Positions 1 through 12,726 of a DNA stretch of 64,000 nucleotides are shown in pieces. The position numbers and the translations under genes were made by a program. Position 1 is the first letter of the stretch. The number at the start of each line of letters is the position of its first letter. The notes under the pieces are model-generated. The model did not search any database. It was not told where the DNA came from and was given only the letters and a program-made list of their open reading frames with translations. The DNA lies in NCBI GenBank assembly GCA_946800325.1, contig CAMPEJ010000006.1, positions 310,001 through 374,000 of the forward strand, given 5' to 3'. This DNA comes from Luzula sylvatica (Eukaryota > Streptophyta > Magnoliopsida > Poales > Juncaceae).

Positions 1-868
1 TAAGAAAGTTTAATTTTCGATTCAAAACAATCTGTTTATGCTTTGGGGAGTTCAAATAACGTATTTTGAGATCATTTGAATCGTATCTTTTACTACATAA
101 CATTTCACCAAAATTTACAAACACTAAGAAAGTTTGTTTTTCGAATCAAAACAATTTGTTTATGCTTTGGGGAGTTCAAATAACATATTTGTAGATCATT
201 CGAATCGTATCTTTTACCACATAACATTTCACCAAAATTTACAAACACTAAGAAAGTTTGTTTTTTGATTCAAAACAATCTGTTTGTGCTTTGGGGAGTT
301 CAAATAACGTATTTTGAGATCATTTGAATCGTATCTTTTACTACATAACATTTCACCAAAATTTACAAACACTAAGAAAGTTTGTTTTTCGATTCAAAAC
401 AATCTGTTTCTTCTTTGGGGAGTTCAAATAACGTATATTGAGATCATTTGAATCGTATCTTTTACCACATAACATTTCACCAAAATTTACAAACACTAAG
501 AAAGTTTGTTTTTCGATTCAAAACAATCTGTTTATGCTTTGGGGAGTTCAAATAACGTATTTTGAGATCATTTGAATCGTATCTTTTACCACATAACATT
601 TCACCAAAATTTACAAACACTAAGAAAGTTTGTTTTTCGATTCAAAACAATCTGTTTATGCTTTGGGGAGTTCAAATAACGTATTTTGAGATCATTGGAA
701 TCGTATCTTTTACTACATAACATTTCACCAAAATTTACAAACACTAAGAAAGTTTGTTTTTCGATTCAAAACAATCTGTTTATGCTTTGGGGATTTCAAA
801 TAACGTATTTTGAGATCATTTGAATCATATCTTTTACCACATTACATTTCACCAAAATTTACAAACAC
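1..868 (+). repeat. irregular 7-monomer block at left edge
   Basis: Monomer order read by eye is A, B, C, a D/J chimera, K, L, N. The fourth unit starts like a C/D type (TTTCTTC near position 35) but continues with the J signature CGTATATTGAG. The seventh (745) has GGGGATTTC, AATCATATC and CCACATTACATTTC. The same last combination reappears near 21.07-21.15 kb, which suggests a shared ancestor for these two distant places. Confidence 0.75.
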
Positions 869-2852
869 TAAGAAAGTTTAATTTTCGATTCAAAACAATC
901 TGTTTATGCTTTGGGGAGTTCAAATAACGTATTTGTAGATCATTCGAATCGTTTCTTTTACCACATAACATTTCACCAAAATTTACAAACACTAAGAAAG
1001 TTTGTTTTTCGATTCAAAACAATCTGTTTATGCTTTGGGGAGTTCAAATAACGTATTTTGAGATCATTGGAATCGTATCTTTTACTACATAACATTTCAC
1101 CAAAATTTACAAACACTAAGAAAGTTTGTTTTTCGATTCAAAACAATCTGTTTATGCTTTGGGGAGTTCAAATAACGTATTTTGAGATCATTTGAATCAT
1201 ATCTTTTACTACATAACATTTCACCAAAATTTACTAACACTAAGAAAGTTTGTTTTTCGATTCAAAACAATCTGTTTCTGCTTTGGGGAGTTCAAATAAT
1301 GTATTTTGAGATCATTTGAATCGTATCTTTTACCACATAACATTTCACCAAAATTTACAAACACTAAGAAAGTTTGTTTTTCGATTCAAGACAATCTGTT
1401 TATGCTTTGGGGATTTCAAATAACGTATTTTGAGATCATTTGAATCGTATTTTTTACTACATAACATTTCACCAAAATTTACAAACACTAAGAAAGTTTG
1501 TTTTTCGATTCAAAACAATCTGTTTATGCTTTGGGGATTTCAAATAACGTATTTTGAGATCATTTGAATCGTATCTTTTACCACATAACATTTCACCAAA
1601 ATTTACAAACACTAAGAAAGTTTAATTTTCGATTCAAAACAATCTGTTTATGCTTTGGGGAGTTCAAATAACGTATTTTGAGATCATTTGAATCGTATCT
1701 TTTACTACATAACATTTCACCAAAATTTACAAACACTAAGAAAGTTTGTTTTTCGAATCAAAACAATTTGTTTATGCTTTGGGGAGTTCAAATAACATAT
1801 TTGTAGATCATTCGAATCGTATCTTTTACCACATAACATTTCACCAAAATTTACAAACACGAAGAAAGTTTGTTTTTCGATTCAAAACAATCTGTTTGTG
1901 CTTTGGGGAGTTCAAATAACGTATTTTGAGATCATTTGAATCGTATCTTTTACTACATAACATTTCACCAAAATTTACAAACACTAAGAAAGTTTGTTTT
2001 TCGATTCAAAACAATCTGTTTCTGCTTTGGGGAGTTCAAATAATGTATTTTGAGATCATTTGAATCGTATCTTTTACCACATAACATTTCACCAAAATTT
2101 ACAAACACTAAGAAAGTTTAATTTTCGATTCGAAACAATCTGTTTATGCTTTGGGGAGTTCAAATAACCTATTTGTAGATCATTCGAATCGTATCTTTTA
2201 CCACATAACATTTCACCAAAATTTACAAACACTAAGAAAGTTTGTTTTTCGATTCAAAACAATCTGTTTATGCTTTGGGGAGTTCAAATAACGTATTTTG
2301 AGATCATTGGAATCGTATCTTTTACTACATAACATTTCACCAAAATTTACAAACACTAAGAAAGTTTGTTTTTCGATTCAAAACAATCTGTTTATGCTTT
2401 GGGGAGTTCAAATAACGTATTTTGAGATCATTTGAATCGTATCTTTTACTACATAACATTTCACCAAAATTTACAAACACTAAGAAAGTTTGTTTTTCGA
2501 TTCAAAACAATCTGTTTCTGCTTTGGGGAGTTCAAATAATATATTTTGAGATCATTTGAATCGTATCTTTTACCACATAACATTTCACCAAAATTTACAA
2601 ACACTAAGAAAGTTTGTTTTTCGATTCAAAACAATCTGTTTATGCTTTGGGGATTTCAAATAACGTATTTTGAGATCATTTGAATCGTATCTTTTACTAC
2701 ATAACATTTCACCAAAATTTACAAACACTAAGAAAGTTTGTTTTTCGATTCAAAACAATCTGTTTATGCTTTGGGGATTTCAAATAACGTATTTTGAGAT
2801 CATTTGAATCGTATCTTTTACCACATAACATTTCACCAAAATTTACAAACAC
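869..2852 (+). repeat. 10-mer higher-order repeat OPQRST-ABCD (1240 bp)
   Basis: Order is O P Q R S T (869-1612), A B C D (1613-2108), then O P Q R S T again (2109-2852), followed by A B C D after a disrupted A. The O-to-O distance is 1240 bp, ten units. Compared with the complete 20-mer seen on the right of the window this form lacks E to N. The second O copy has GATTCGAAAC instead of GATTCAAAAC, a private variant that recurs in the O monomers at 4047 and 7271. Confidence 0.8.
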
Positions 2853-2859
2853 TAAGAAA

Positions 2860-3015
2860 GTTTAATTTTCGATTCAAAACAATCTGTTTATGCTTTGGGG
2901 AGTTCAAATAACGTATTTTGAGATCATTTGAATCGTAGTTTAATTTTCGATTCAAAACAATCTGTTTGTGCTTTGGGGAGTTCAAATAACGTATTTTGAG
3001 ATCATTTGAATCATA
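2860..3015 (+). repeat. 78-bp partial tandem duplication inside an A monomer
   Basis: Unit positions 8 to 85 of the A monomer that begins at 2853 are present twice (2860-2937 and 2938-3015). At 2937/2938 the sequence jumps from ...AATCGTA directly into GTTTAATTTTCG, shifting the array phase by -46 bp. The two 78-bp copies differ at two bases (TTTATG versus TTTGTG, and TCGTA versus TCATA). The junction shares only one base, so it looks like an illegitimate or slippage event and not an in-register exchange. Confidence 0.92.
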
Positions 3016-3054
3016 TCTTTTACTACATAACATTTCACCAAAATTTACAAACAC

Positions 3055-4046
3055 TAAGAAAGTTTGTTTTTCGAATCAAAACAATTTGTTTATGCTTTGG
3101 GGAGTTCAAATAACATATTTGTAGATCATTCGAATCGTATCTTTTACCACATAACATTTCACCAAAATTTACAAACACTAAGAAAGTTTGTTTTTCGATT
3201 CAAAACAATCTGTTTGTTCTTTGGGGAGTTCAAATAACGTATTTTGAGATCATTTGAATCGTATCTTTTACTACATAACATTTCACCAAAATTTACAAAC
3301 ACTAAGAAAGTTTGTTTTTCGATTCAAAACAATCTGTTTCTGCTTTGGGGAGTTCAAATAATGTATTTTGAGATCATTTGAATCGTATCTTTTACCACAT
3401 AACATTTCACCAAAATTTACAAACACTAAGAAAGTTTGTTTTTCGATTCAAAACAATCTGTTTATGCTTTGGGGAGTTCAAATAACGTATTTTGAGATCA
3501 TTGGAATCGTATCTTTTACCACATAACATTTCACAAAAATTTACAAACACTAAGAAAGTTTGTTTTTCAATTCAAAACAATCTGTTTGTTCTTTGGGGAG
3601 TTCAAATAACGTATTTTGAGATCATTTGAATCGTATCTTTTACTACATAACATTTCACCAAAATTTACAAACACTAAGAAAGTTTGTTTTTCGATTCAAA
3701 ACAATCTGTTTATGCTTTGGGGAGTTCAAATAACGTATTTTGAGATCATTGGAATCGTATGTTTTACTACATAACATTTCACCAAAATTTACAAACACTA
3801 AGAAAGTTTGTTTTTCGATTCAAAACAATTTGTCTATGCTTTGGGGAGTTCAAATAACATATTTTTAGATCATTCAAATCGTATCTTTTACAACATAACA
3901 TTTCACCAAAATTTACAAACACTAAAAAAGTTTGTTTTTCGGTTCAAAACAATCTGTTTATGCTTTGGGGAGATCAAATAACGTATTTTGAGATCATTTG
4001 AATCGTATCTTTTACCACATAACATTTCACCAAAATTTACAAACAC
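3055..4046 (+). repeat. mixed block with first E- and H-type monomers
   Basis: Eight units in the order B, C, D, E, C-like (3551, CAATTC then TTTGTTC), G-like with CATTGG and TATGTTTT (3675), H (3799, GTCTATG, ATATTTTTAG, CATTCAAA), and an I variant (3923) with ACTAAAAAAG, CGGTTC and GGGAGATC. The CACAAAAA signature of E is at 3530. This is an isolated island of E/H types. The contiguous E-F-G-H run does not appear again until 18.3 kb. Confidence 0.7.
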
Positions 4047-7022
4047 TAAGAAAGTTTAATTTTCGATTCGAAACAATCTGTTTATGCTTTGGGGAGTTCA
4101 AATAACGTACTTGTAGATCATTCGAATCGTATCTTTTACCACATAACATTTCACCAAAATTTACAAACACTAAGAAAGTTTGTTTTTCGATTCAAAACAA
4201 TCTGTTTATGCTTTGGGGAGTTCAAATAACGTATTTTGAGATCATTGGAATCGTATCTTTTACTACATAACATTTCACCAAAATTTACAAACACTAAGAA
4301 AGTTTGTTTTTCGATTCAAAACAATCTGTTTATGCTTTGGGGAGTTCAAATAACGTATTTTGAGATCATTTGAATCGTATCTTTTACTACATAACATTTC
4401 ACCAAAATTTACAAACACTAAGAAAGTTTGTTTTTCGATTCAAAACAATCTGTTTCTGCTTTGGGGAGTTCAAATAATGTATTTTGAGATCATTTGAATC
4501 GTATCTTTTACCACATAACATTTCACCAAAATTTACAAACACTAAGAAAGTTTGTTTTTCGATTCAAAACAATCTGTTTATGCTTTGGGGATTTCAAATA
4601 ACGTATTTTGAGATCATTGGAATCGTATCTTTTACTACATAACATTTCACCAAAATTTACAAACACTAAGAAAGTTTGTTTTTCGGTTCAAAACAATCTG
4701 TTTATGCTTTGGGGAGTTCAAATAACGTATTTTGAGATCATTTGAATCGTATCTTTTACTACATAACATTTCACCAAAATTTACAAACACTAAGAAAGTT
4801 TGTTTTTCGATTCAAAACAATCTGTTTATGCTTTGGGGAGTTCAAATAACGTATATTGAGATCATTTGAATCGTATCTTTTACCACATAACATTTCACCA
4901 AAATTTACAAACACTAAGAAAGTTTGTTTTTCGATTCAAAACAATCTGTTTATGCTTTGGGGAGTTCAAATAACGTATTTTGAGATCATTTGAATCGTAT
5001 CTTTTACCACATAACATTTCACCAAAATTTACAAACACTAAGAAAGTTTGTTTTTCGATTCAAAACAATCTGTTTATGCTTTGGGGAGTTCAAATAAAGT
5101 ATTTTGAGATCATTGGAATCGTATCTTTTACTACATAACATTTCACCAAAATTTACAAACACTAAGAAAGTTTGTTTTTCGATTCAAAACAATCTGTTTA
5201 TGCTTTGGGGAGTTCAAATAACTTATTTTGAGATCATTTGAATCGTATGTTTTACCATATAACATTTCACCAAACTTTACAAACACTAAGAAAGTTTGTT
5301 TTTCGATTCAAAACAATCTGTTTATGCTTTGGGGATTTCAAATAACGTATTTTGAGATCATTTGAATCGTATCTTTTACCACATAACATTTCACCAAAAT
5401 TTACAAACACTAAGAAAGTTTAATTTTCGATTCAAAACAATCTGTTTATGCTTTGGGGAGTTCAAATAACGTATTTGTAGATCATTCGAATCGTATCTTT
5501 TACCACATAACATTTCACCAAAATTTACAAACACTAAGAAAGTTTGTTTTTCGATTCAAAACAATCTGTTTATGCTTTGGGGAGTTCAAATAACTTATTT
5601 TGAGATCATTTGAATCGTATCTTTTACCACATAACATTTCACCAAACTTTACAAACACTAAGAAAGTTTGTTTTTCGATTCAAAACAATCTGTTTATGCT
5701 TTGGGGATTTCAAATAACGTATTTTGAGATCATTGGAATCGTATCTTTTACTACATAACATTTCACCAAAATTTACAAACACTAAGAAAGTTTGTTTTTC
5801 GGTTCAAAACAATCTGTTTATGCTTTGGGGAGTTCAAATAACGTATTTTGAGATCATTTGAATCGTATCTTTTACTACATAACATTTCACCAAAATTTAC
5901 AAACACTAAGAAAGTTTGTTTTTCGATTCAAAACAATCTTTTTATGCTTTGGGGAGTTCAAATAACGTATATTGAGATCATTTGAATCGTATCTTTTACC
6001 ACATAACATTTCACCAAAATTTACAAACACTAAGAAAGTTTGTTTTTCGATTCAAAACAATCTGTTTATGCTTTGGGGAGTTCAAATAACGTATTTTGAG
6101 ATCATTTGAATCGTATCTTTTACCACATAACATTTCACCAAAATTTACAAACACTAAGAAAGTTTGTTTTTCGATTCAAAACAATCTGTTTATGCTTTGG
6201 GGAGTTCAAATAACGTATTTTGAGATCATTGGAATCGTATCTTTTATCACATAACATTTCACCAAAATTTACAAACACTAAGAAAGTTTGTTTTTCGATT
6301 CAAAACAATCTGTTTATGCTTTGGGGAGTTCAAATAACTTATTTTGAGATCATTTGAATCGTATCTTTTACCACATAACATTTCACCAAACATTACAAAC
6401 ACTAAGAAAGTTTGTTTTTCGATTCAAAACAATCTGTTTATGCTTTGGGGAGTTCAAATAACTTATTTTGAGATCATTTGAATCGTATCTTTTACCACAT
6501 AACATTTCACCAAAATTTACAAACACTAAGAAAGTTTAATTTTCGATTCAAAACAATCTGTTTATGCTTTGGGGAGTTCAAATAACGTATTTGTAGATCA
6601 TTCGAATCGTATCTTTTACTACATAACATTTCACCAAAATTTACAAACACTAAGAAAGTGTGTTTTTCGATTCAAAACAATCTGTTTATGCTTTGGGGAG
6701 TTCAAATAACGTATTTTGAGATCATTTGAATCGTATCTTTTACCACATAACATTTCACCAAAATTTACAAACACTAAGAAAGTTTGTTTTTCGATTCAAA
6801 ACAATCTGTTTATGCTTTGGGGAGTTCAAATAACGTATTTTGAGATCATTGGAATCGTATCTTTTATCACATAACATTTCACCAAAATTTACAAACACTA
6901 AGAAAGTTTGTTTTTCGATTCAAAACAATCTGTTTATGCTTTGGGGAGTTCAAATAACTTATTTTGAGATCATTTGAATCGTATCTTTTACCACATAACA
7001 TTTCACCAAACATTACAAACAC
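3799..7022 (+). repeat. 26-mer segment, copy 1 (3224 bp)
   Basis: Order is H, I-variant, O P Q R S' I J K L M N, O M S' I J K L M N', O K L M. Private marks shared with copy 2 at exactly +3224 bp include the H monomer with TACAACATAAC, the AAAAAAG/CGGTTC/GAGATC monomer, the GATTCGAAAC O monomer, CGTACTTGTAG and AAAGTATTTTGAG (5091). Few single-base differences separate the copies, e.g. CCATATAAC versus CCACATAAC and AATCTTTTT versus AATCTGTTT. The S' type (GGGGATTTC with CATTGG) is limited to the left third of the window. Confidence 0.85.
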
Positions 7023-9874
7023 TAAGAAAGTTTGTTTTTCGATTCAAAACAATTTGTCTATGCTTTGGGGAGTTCAAATAACATATTTTTAGATCATTCA
7101 AATCGTATCTTTTACAACATAACATTTCACCAAAATTTACAAACACTAAAAAAGTTTGTTTTTCGGTTCAAAACAATCTGTTTATGCTTTGGGGAGATCA
7201 AATAACGTATTTTGAGATCATTTGAATCGTATCTTTTACCACATAACATTTCACCAAAATTTACAAACACTAAGAAAGTTTAATTTTCGATTCGAAACAA
7301 TCTGTTTATGCTTTGGGGAGTTCAAATAACGTACTTGTAGATCATTCGAATCGTATCTTTTACCACATAACATTTCACCAAAATTTACAAACACTAAGAA
7401 AGTTTGTTTTTCGATTCAAAACAATCTGTTTATGCTTTGGGGAGTTCAAATAACGTATTTTGAGATCATTGGAATCGTATCTTTTACTACATAACATTTC
7501 ACCAAAATTTACAAACACTAAGAAAGTTTGTTTTTCGATTCAAAACAATCTGTTTATGCTTTGGGGAGTTCAAATAACGTATTTTGAGATCATTTGAATC
7601 GTATCTTTTACTACATAACATTTCACCAAAATTTACAAACACTAAGAAAGTTTGTTTTTCGATTCAAAACAATCTGTTTCTGCTTTGGGGAGTTCAAATA
7701 ATGTATTTTGAGATCATTTGAATCGTATCTTTTACCACATAACATTTCACCAAAATTTACAAACACTAAGAAAGTTTGTTTTTCGATTCAAAACAATCTG
7801 TTTATGCTTTGGGGATTTCAAATAACGTATTTTGAGATCATTGGAATCGTATCTTTTACTACATAACATTTCACCAAAATTTACAAACACTAAGAAAGTT
7901 TGTTTTTCGGTTCAAAACAATCTGTTTATGCTTTGGGGAGTTCAAATAACGTATTTTGAGATCATTTGAATCGTATCTTTTACTACATAACATTTCACCA
8001 AAATTTACAAACACTAAGAAAGTTTGTTTTTCGATTCAAAACAATCTGTTTATGCTTTGGGGAGTTCAAATAACGTATATTGAGATCATTTGAATCGTAT
8101 CTTTTACCACATAACATTTCACCAAAATTTACAAACACTAAGAAAGTTTGTTTTTCGATTCAAAACAATCTGTTTATGCTTTGGGGAGTTCAAATAACGT
8201 ATTTTGAGATCATTTGAATCGTATCTTTTACCACATAACATTTCACCAAAATTTACAAACACTAAGAAAGTTTGTTTTTCGATTCAAAACAATCTGTTTA
8301 TGCTTTGGGGAGTTCAAATAAAGTATTTTGAGATCATTGGAATCGTATCTTTTACTACATAACATTTCACCAAAATTTACAAACACTAAGAAAGTTTGTT
8401 TTTCGATTCAAAACAATCTGTTTATGCTTTGGGGAGTTCAAATAACTTATTTTGAGATCATTTGAATCGTATGTTTTACCACATAACATTTCACCAAACT
8501 TTACAAACACTAAGAAAGTTTGTTTTTCGATTCAAAACAATCTGTTTATGCTTTGGGGATTTCAAATAACGTATTTTGAGATCATTTGAATCGTATCTTT
8601 TACCACATAACATTTCACCAAAATTTACAAACACTAAGAAAGTTTAATTTTCGATTCAAAACAATCTGTTTATGCTTTGGGGAGTTCAAATAACGTATTT
8701 GTAGATCATTCGAATCGTATCTTTTACCACATAACATTTCACCAAAATTTACAAACACTAAGAAAGTTTGTTTTTCGATTCAAAACAATCTGTTTATGCT
8801 TTGGGGAGTTCAAATAACTTATTTTGAGATCATTTGAATCGGATCTTTTACCACATAACATTTCACCAAACTTTACAAACACTAAGAAAGTTTGTTTTTC
8901 GATTCAAAACAATCTGTTTATGCTTTGGGGATTTCAAATAACGTATTTTGAGATCATTGGAATCGTATCTTTTACTACATAACATTTCACCAAAATTTAC
9001 AAACACTAAGAAAGTTTGTTTTTCGGTTCAAAACAATCTGTTTATGCTTTGGGGAGTTCAAATAACGTATTTTGAGATCATTTGAATCGTATCTTTTACT
9101 ACATAACATTTCACCAAAATTTACAAACACTAAGAAAGTTTGTTTTTCGATTCAAAACAATCTGTTTATGCTTTGGGGAGTTCAAATAACGTATATTGAG
9201 ATCATTTGAATCGTATCTTTTACCACATAACATTTCACCAAAATTTACAAACACTAAGAAAGTTTGTTTTTCGATTCAAAACAATCTGTTTATGCTTTGG
9301 GGAGTTCAAATAACGTATTTTGAGATCATTTGAATCGTATCTTTTACCACATAACATTTCACCAAAATTTACAAACACTAAGAAAGTTTGTTTTTCGATT
9401 CAAAACAATCTGTTTATGCTTTGGGGAGTTCAAATAACGTATTTTGAGATCATTGGAATCGTATCTTTTATCACATAACATTTCACCAAAATTTACAAAC
9501 ACTAAGAAAGTTTGTTTTTCGATTCAAAACAATCTGTTTATGCTCTGGGGAGTTCAAATAACTTATTTTGAGATCATTTGAATCGTATCTTTTACCACAC
9601 AACATTTCACCAAACATTACAAACACTAAGAAAGTTTGTTTTTCGATTCAAAACAATCTGTTTATGCTTTGGGGATTTCAAATAACGTATTTTGAGATCA
9701 TTTGAATCGTATCTTTTACCACATAACATTTCACCAAAATTTACAAACACTAAGAAAGTTTAATTTTCGATTCAAAACAATCTGTTTATGCTTTGGGGAG
9801 TTCAAATAACGTATTTGTAGATCATTCGAATCGTATCTTTTACCACATAACATTTCACCAAAATTTACAAACAC
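7023..9874 (+). repeat. 26-mer segment, copy 2 (partial, 23 units)
   Basis: Near-identical to 3799-6650 at a constant offset of 3224 bp. It carries its own changes (AATCGGATC at 8839, TGCTCTGGGG at 9541, CCACACAAC at 9595). From 9875 it continues as P Q R S T, while copy 1 continues as K L M, so the right breakpoint of the duplication lies at about 9874/9875, in or just after an O monomer. Confidence 0.82.
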
Positions 9875-10494
9875 TAAGAAAGTTTGTTTTTCGATTCAAA
9901 ACAATCTGTTTATGCTTTGGGGAGTTCAAATAACGTATTTTGAGATCATTGGAATCGTATCTTTTACTACATAACATTTCACCAAAATTTACAAACACTA
10001 AGAAAGTTTGTTTTTCGATTCAAAACAATCTGTTTATGCTTTGGGGAGTTCAAATAACGTATTTGGAGATCATTTGAATCGTATCTTTTACTACATAACA
10101 TTTCACCAAAATTTACTAACACTAAGAAAGTTTGTTTTTCGATTCAAAACAATCTGTTTCTGCTTTGGGGAGTTCAAATAATGTATTTTGAGATCATTTG
10201 AATTGTATCTTTTACCACATAACATTTCACCAAAATTTACAAACACTAAGAAAGTTTGTTTTTCGATTCAAAACAATCTGTTTATGCTTTGGGGATTTCA
10301 AATAACGTATTTTGAGATCATTTGAATCGTATCTTTTACTACATAACATTTCACCAAAATTTACAAACACTAAGAAAGTTTGTTTTTCGATTCAAAACAA
10401 TCTGTTTATGCTTTGGGGATTTCAAATAACGTATTTTGAGATCATTTGAATCGTATCTTTTACCACATAACATTTCACCAAAATTTACAAACAC
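9751..10494 (+). repeat. OPQRST hexamer block (744 bp)
   Basis: Six units from an O (TTTAATTTT with TTTGTAG and CATTCG) to the next A. The same six-unit, 744-bp spacing recurs at 869, 2109, 11983, 14959, 17563, 20291, 37530, 41746, 47450, 55634, 58486 and 60346, making it the most stable module in the window. The Q unit here has CGTATTTGGAG and TTACTAACAC, shared with the Q units of the 11983, 14959 and 17563 hexamers. Confidence 0.85.
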
Positions 10495-12726
10495 TAAGAA
10501 AGTTTAATTTTCGATTCAAAACAATCTGTTTATGCTTTGGGGAGTTCAAATAACGTATTTTGAGATCATTTGAATCGTATCTTTTACTACATAACATTTC
10601 ACCAAAATTTACAAACACTAAGAAAGTTTGTTTTTCGATTCAAAACAATCTGTTTATGCTTTGGGGAGTTCAAATAACGTATTTTGAGATCATTGGAATC
10701 GTATCTTTTACTACATAACATTTCACCAAAATTTACAAACACAAAGAAAGTTTGTTTTTCGATTCAAAACAATCTGTTTATGCTTTGGGGAGTTCAAATA
10801 AGGTATTTTGAGATCATTTGAATCGTATCTTTTACTACATAACATTTCACCAAAATTTACAAACACTAAGAAAGTTTGTTTTTCGATTCAAAACAATCTA
10901 TTTATGCTTTGGGGAGTTCAAATAACGTATATTGAGATCATTTGAATCGTATCTTTTACCACATAACATTTCACCAAAATTTACAAACACTAAGAAAGTT
11001 TGTTTTTCGATTCAAAACAATCTGTTTATGCTTTGGGGAGTTCAAATAACGTATTTTGAGATCATTTGAATCGTATCTTTTACCACATAACATTTCACCA
11101 AAATTTACAAACACTAAGAAAGTTTGTTTTTCGATTCAAAACAATCTGTTTATGCTTTGGGGAGTTCAAATAACGTATTTTGAGATCATTGGAATCGTAT
11201 CTTTTACTACATAACATTTCACCAAAATTTACAAACACTAAGAAAGTTTGTTTTTCGGTTCAAAACAATCTGTTTATGCTTTGGGGAGTTCAAATAACGT
11301 ATTTTGAGATCATTTGAATCGTATCTTTTACTACATAACATTTCACCAAAATTTACAAACACTAAGAAAGTTTGTTTTTCGATTCAAAACAATCTGTTTA
11401 TGCTTTGGGGAGTTCAAATAACGTATATTGAGATCATTTGAATCGTATCTTTTACCACATAACATTTCACCAAAATTTACAAACACTAAGAAAGTTTGTT
11501 TTTCGATTCAAAACAATCTGTTTATGCTTTGGGGAGTTCAAATAACGTATTTTGAGATCATTTGAATCGTATCTTTTACCACATAACATTTCACCAAAAT
11601 TTACAAACACTAAGAAAGTTTGTTTTTCGATTCAAAACAATCTGTTTATGCTTTGGGGAGTTCAAATAACGTATTTTGAGATCATTGGAATCGTATCTTT
11701 TATCACATAACATTTCACCAAAATTTACAAACACTAAGAAAGTTTGTTTTTCGATTCAAAACAATCTGTTTATGCTTTGGGGAGTTCAAATAACTTATTT
11801 TGAGATCATTTGAATCGTATCTTTTACCACATAACATTTCACCAAACATTACAAACACTAAGAAAGTTTGTTTTTCGATTCAAAACAATCTGTTTATGCT
11901 TTGGGGATTTCAAATAACGTATTTTGAGATCATTTGAATCGTATCTTTTACCACATAACATTTCACCAAAATTTACAAACACTAAGAAAGTTTAATTTTC
12001 GATTCAAAACAATCTGTTTATGCTTTGGGGAGTTCAAATAACGTATTTGTAGATCATTCGAATTGTATCTTTTACCACATAACATTTCACCAAAATTTAC
12101 AAACACTAAGAAAGTTTGTTTTTCGATTCAAAACAATCTGTTTATGCTTTGGGGAGTTCAAATAACGTATTTTGAGATCATTGGAATCGTATCTTTTACT
12201 ACATAACATTTCACCAAAATTTACAAACACTAAGAAAGTTTGTTTTTCGATTCAAAACAATCTGTTTATGCTTTGGGGAGTTCAAATAACGTATTTGGAG
12301 ATCATTTGAATCGTATCTTTTACTACATAACATTTCACCAAAATTTACTAACACTAAGAAAGTTTGTTTTTCGATTCAAAACAATCTGTTTCTGCTTTGG
12401 GGAGTTCAAATAATGTATTTTGAGATCATTTGAATCGTATCTTTTACCACATAACATTTCACCAAAATTTACAAACACTAAGAAAGTTTGTTTTTCGATT
12501 CAAAACAATCTGTTTATGCTTTGGGGATTTCAAATAACGTATTTTGAGATCATTTGAATCGTATCTTTTACTACATAACATTTCACCAAAATTTACAAAC
12601 ACTAAGAAAGTTTGTTTTTCGATTCAAAACAATCTGTTTATGCTTTGGGGATTTCAAATAACGTATTTTGAGATCATTTGAATCGTATCTTTTACCACAT
12701 AACATTTCACCAAAATTTACAAACAC
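10495..12726 (+). repeat. 18-mer higher-order unit (2232 bp)
   Basis: Order is A P Q J K L I J K L M N, then O P Q R S T. It matches the 21-mer that follows but lacks R, S' and I between the first Q and J. The first J has AATCTATTTATG and the Q before it has AAGGTATTTT, so the junction is probably a Q/I or Q/J exchange. Confidence 0.75.

Noticed and set aside
2833..3054. 73-codon frame on the - strand with an internal repeat
   Set aside because: The repeated peptide is the 78-bp partial duplication (78 is a multiple of 3), so the frame stays open by accident.
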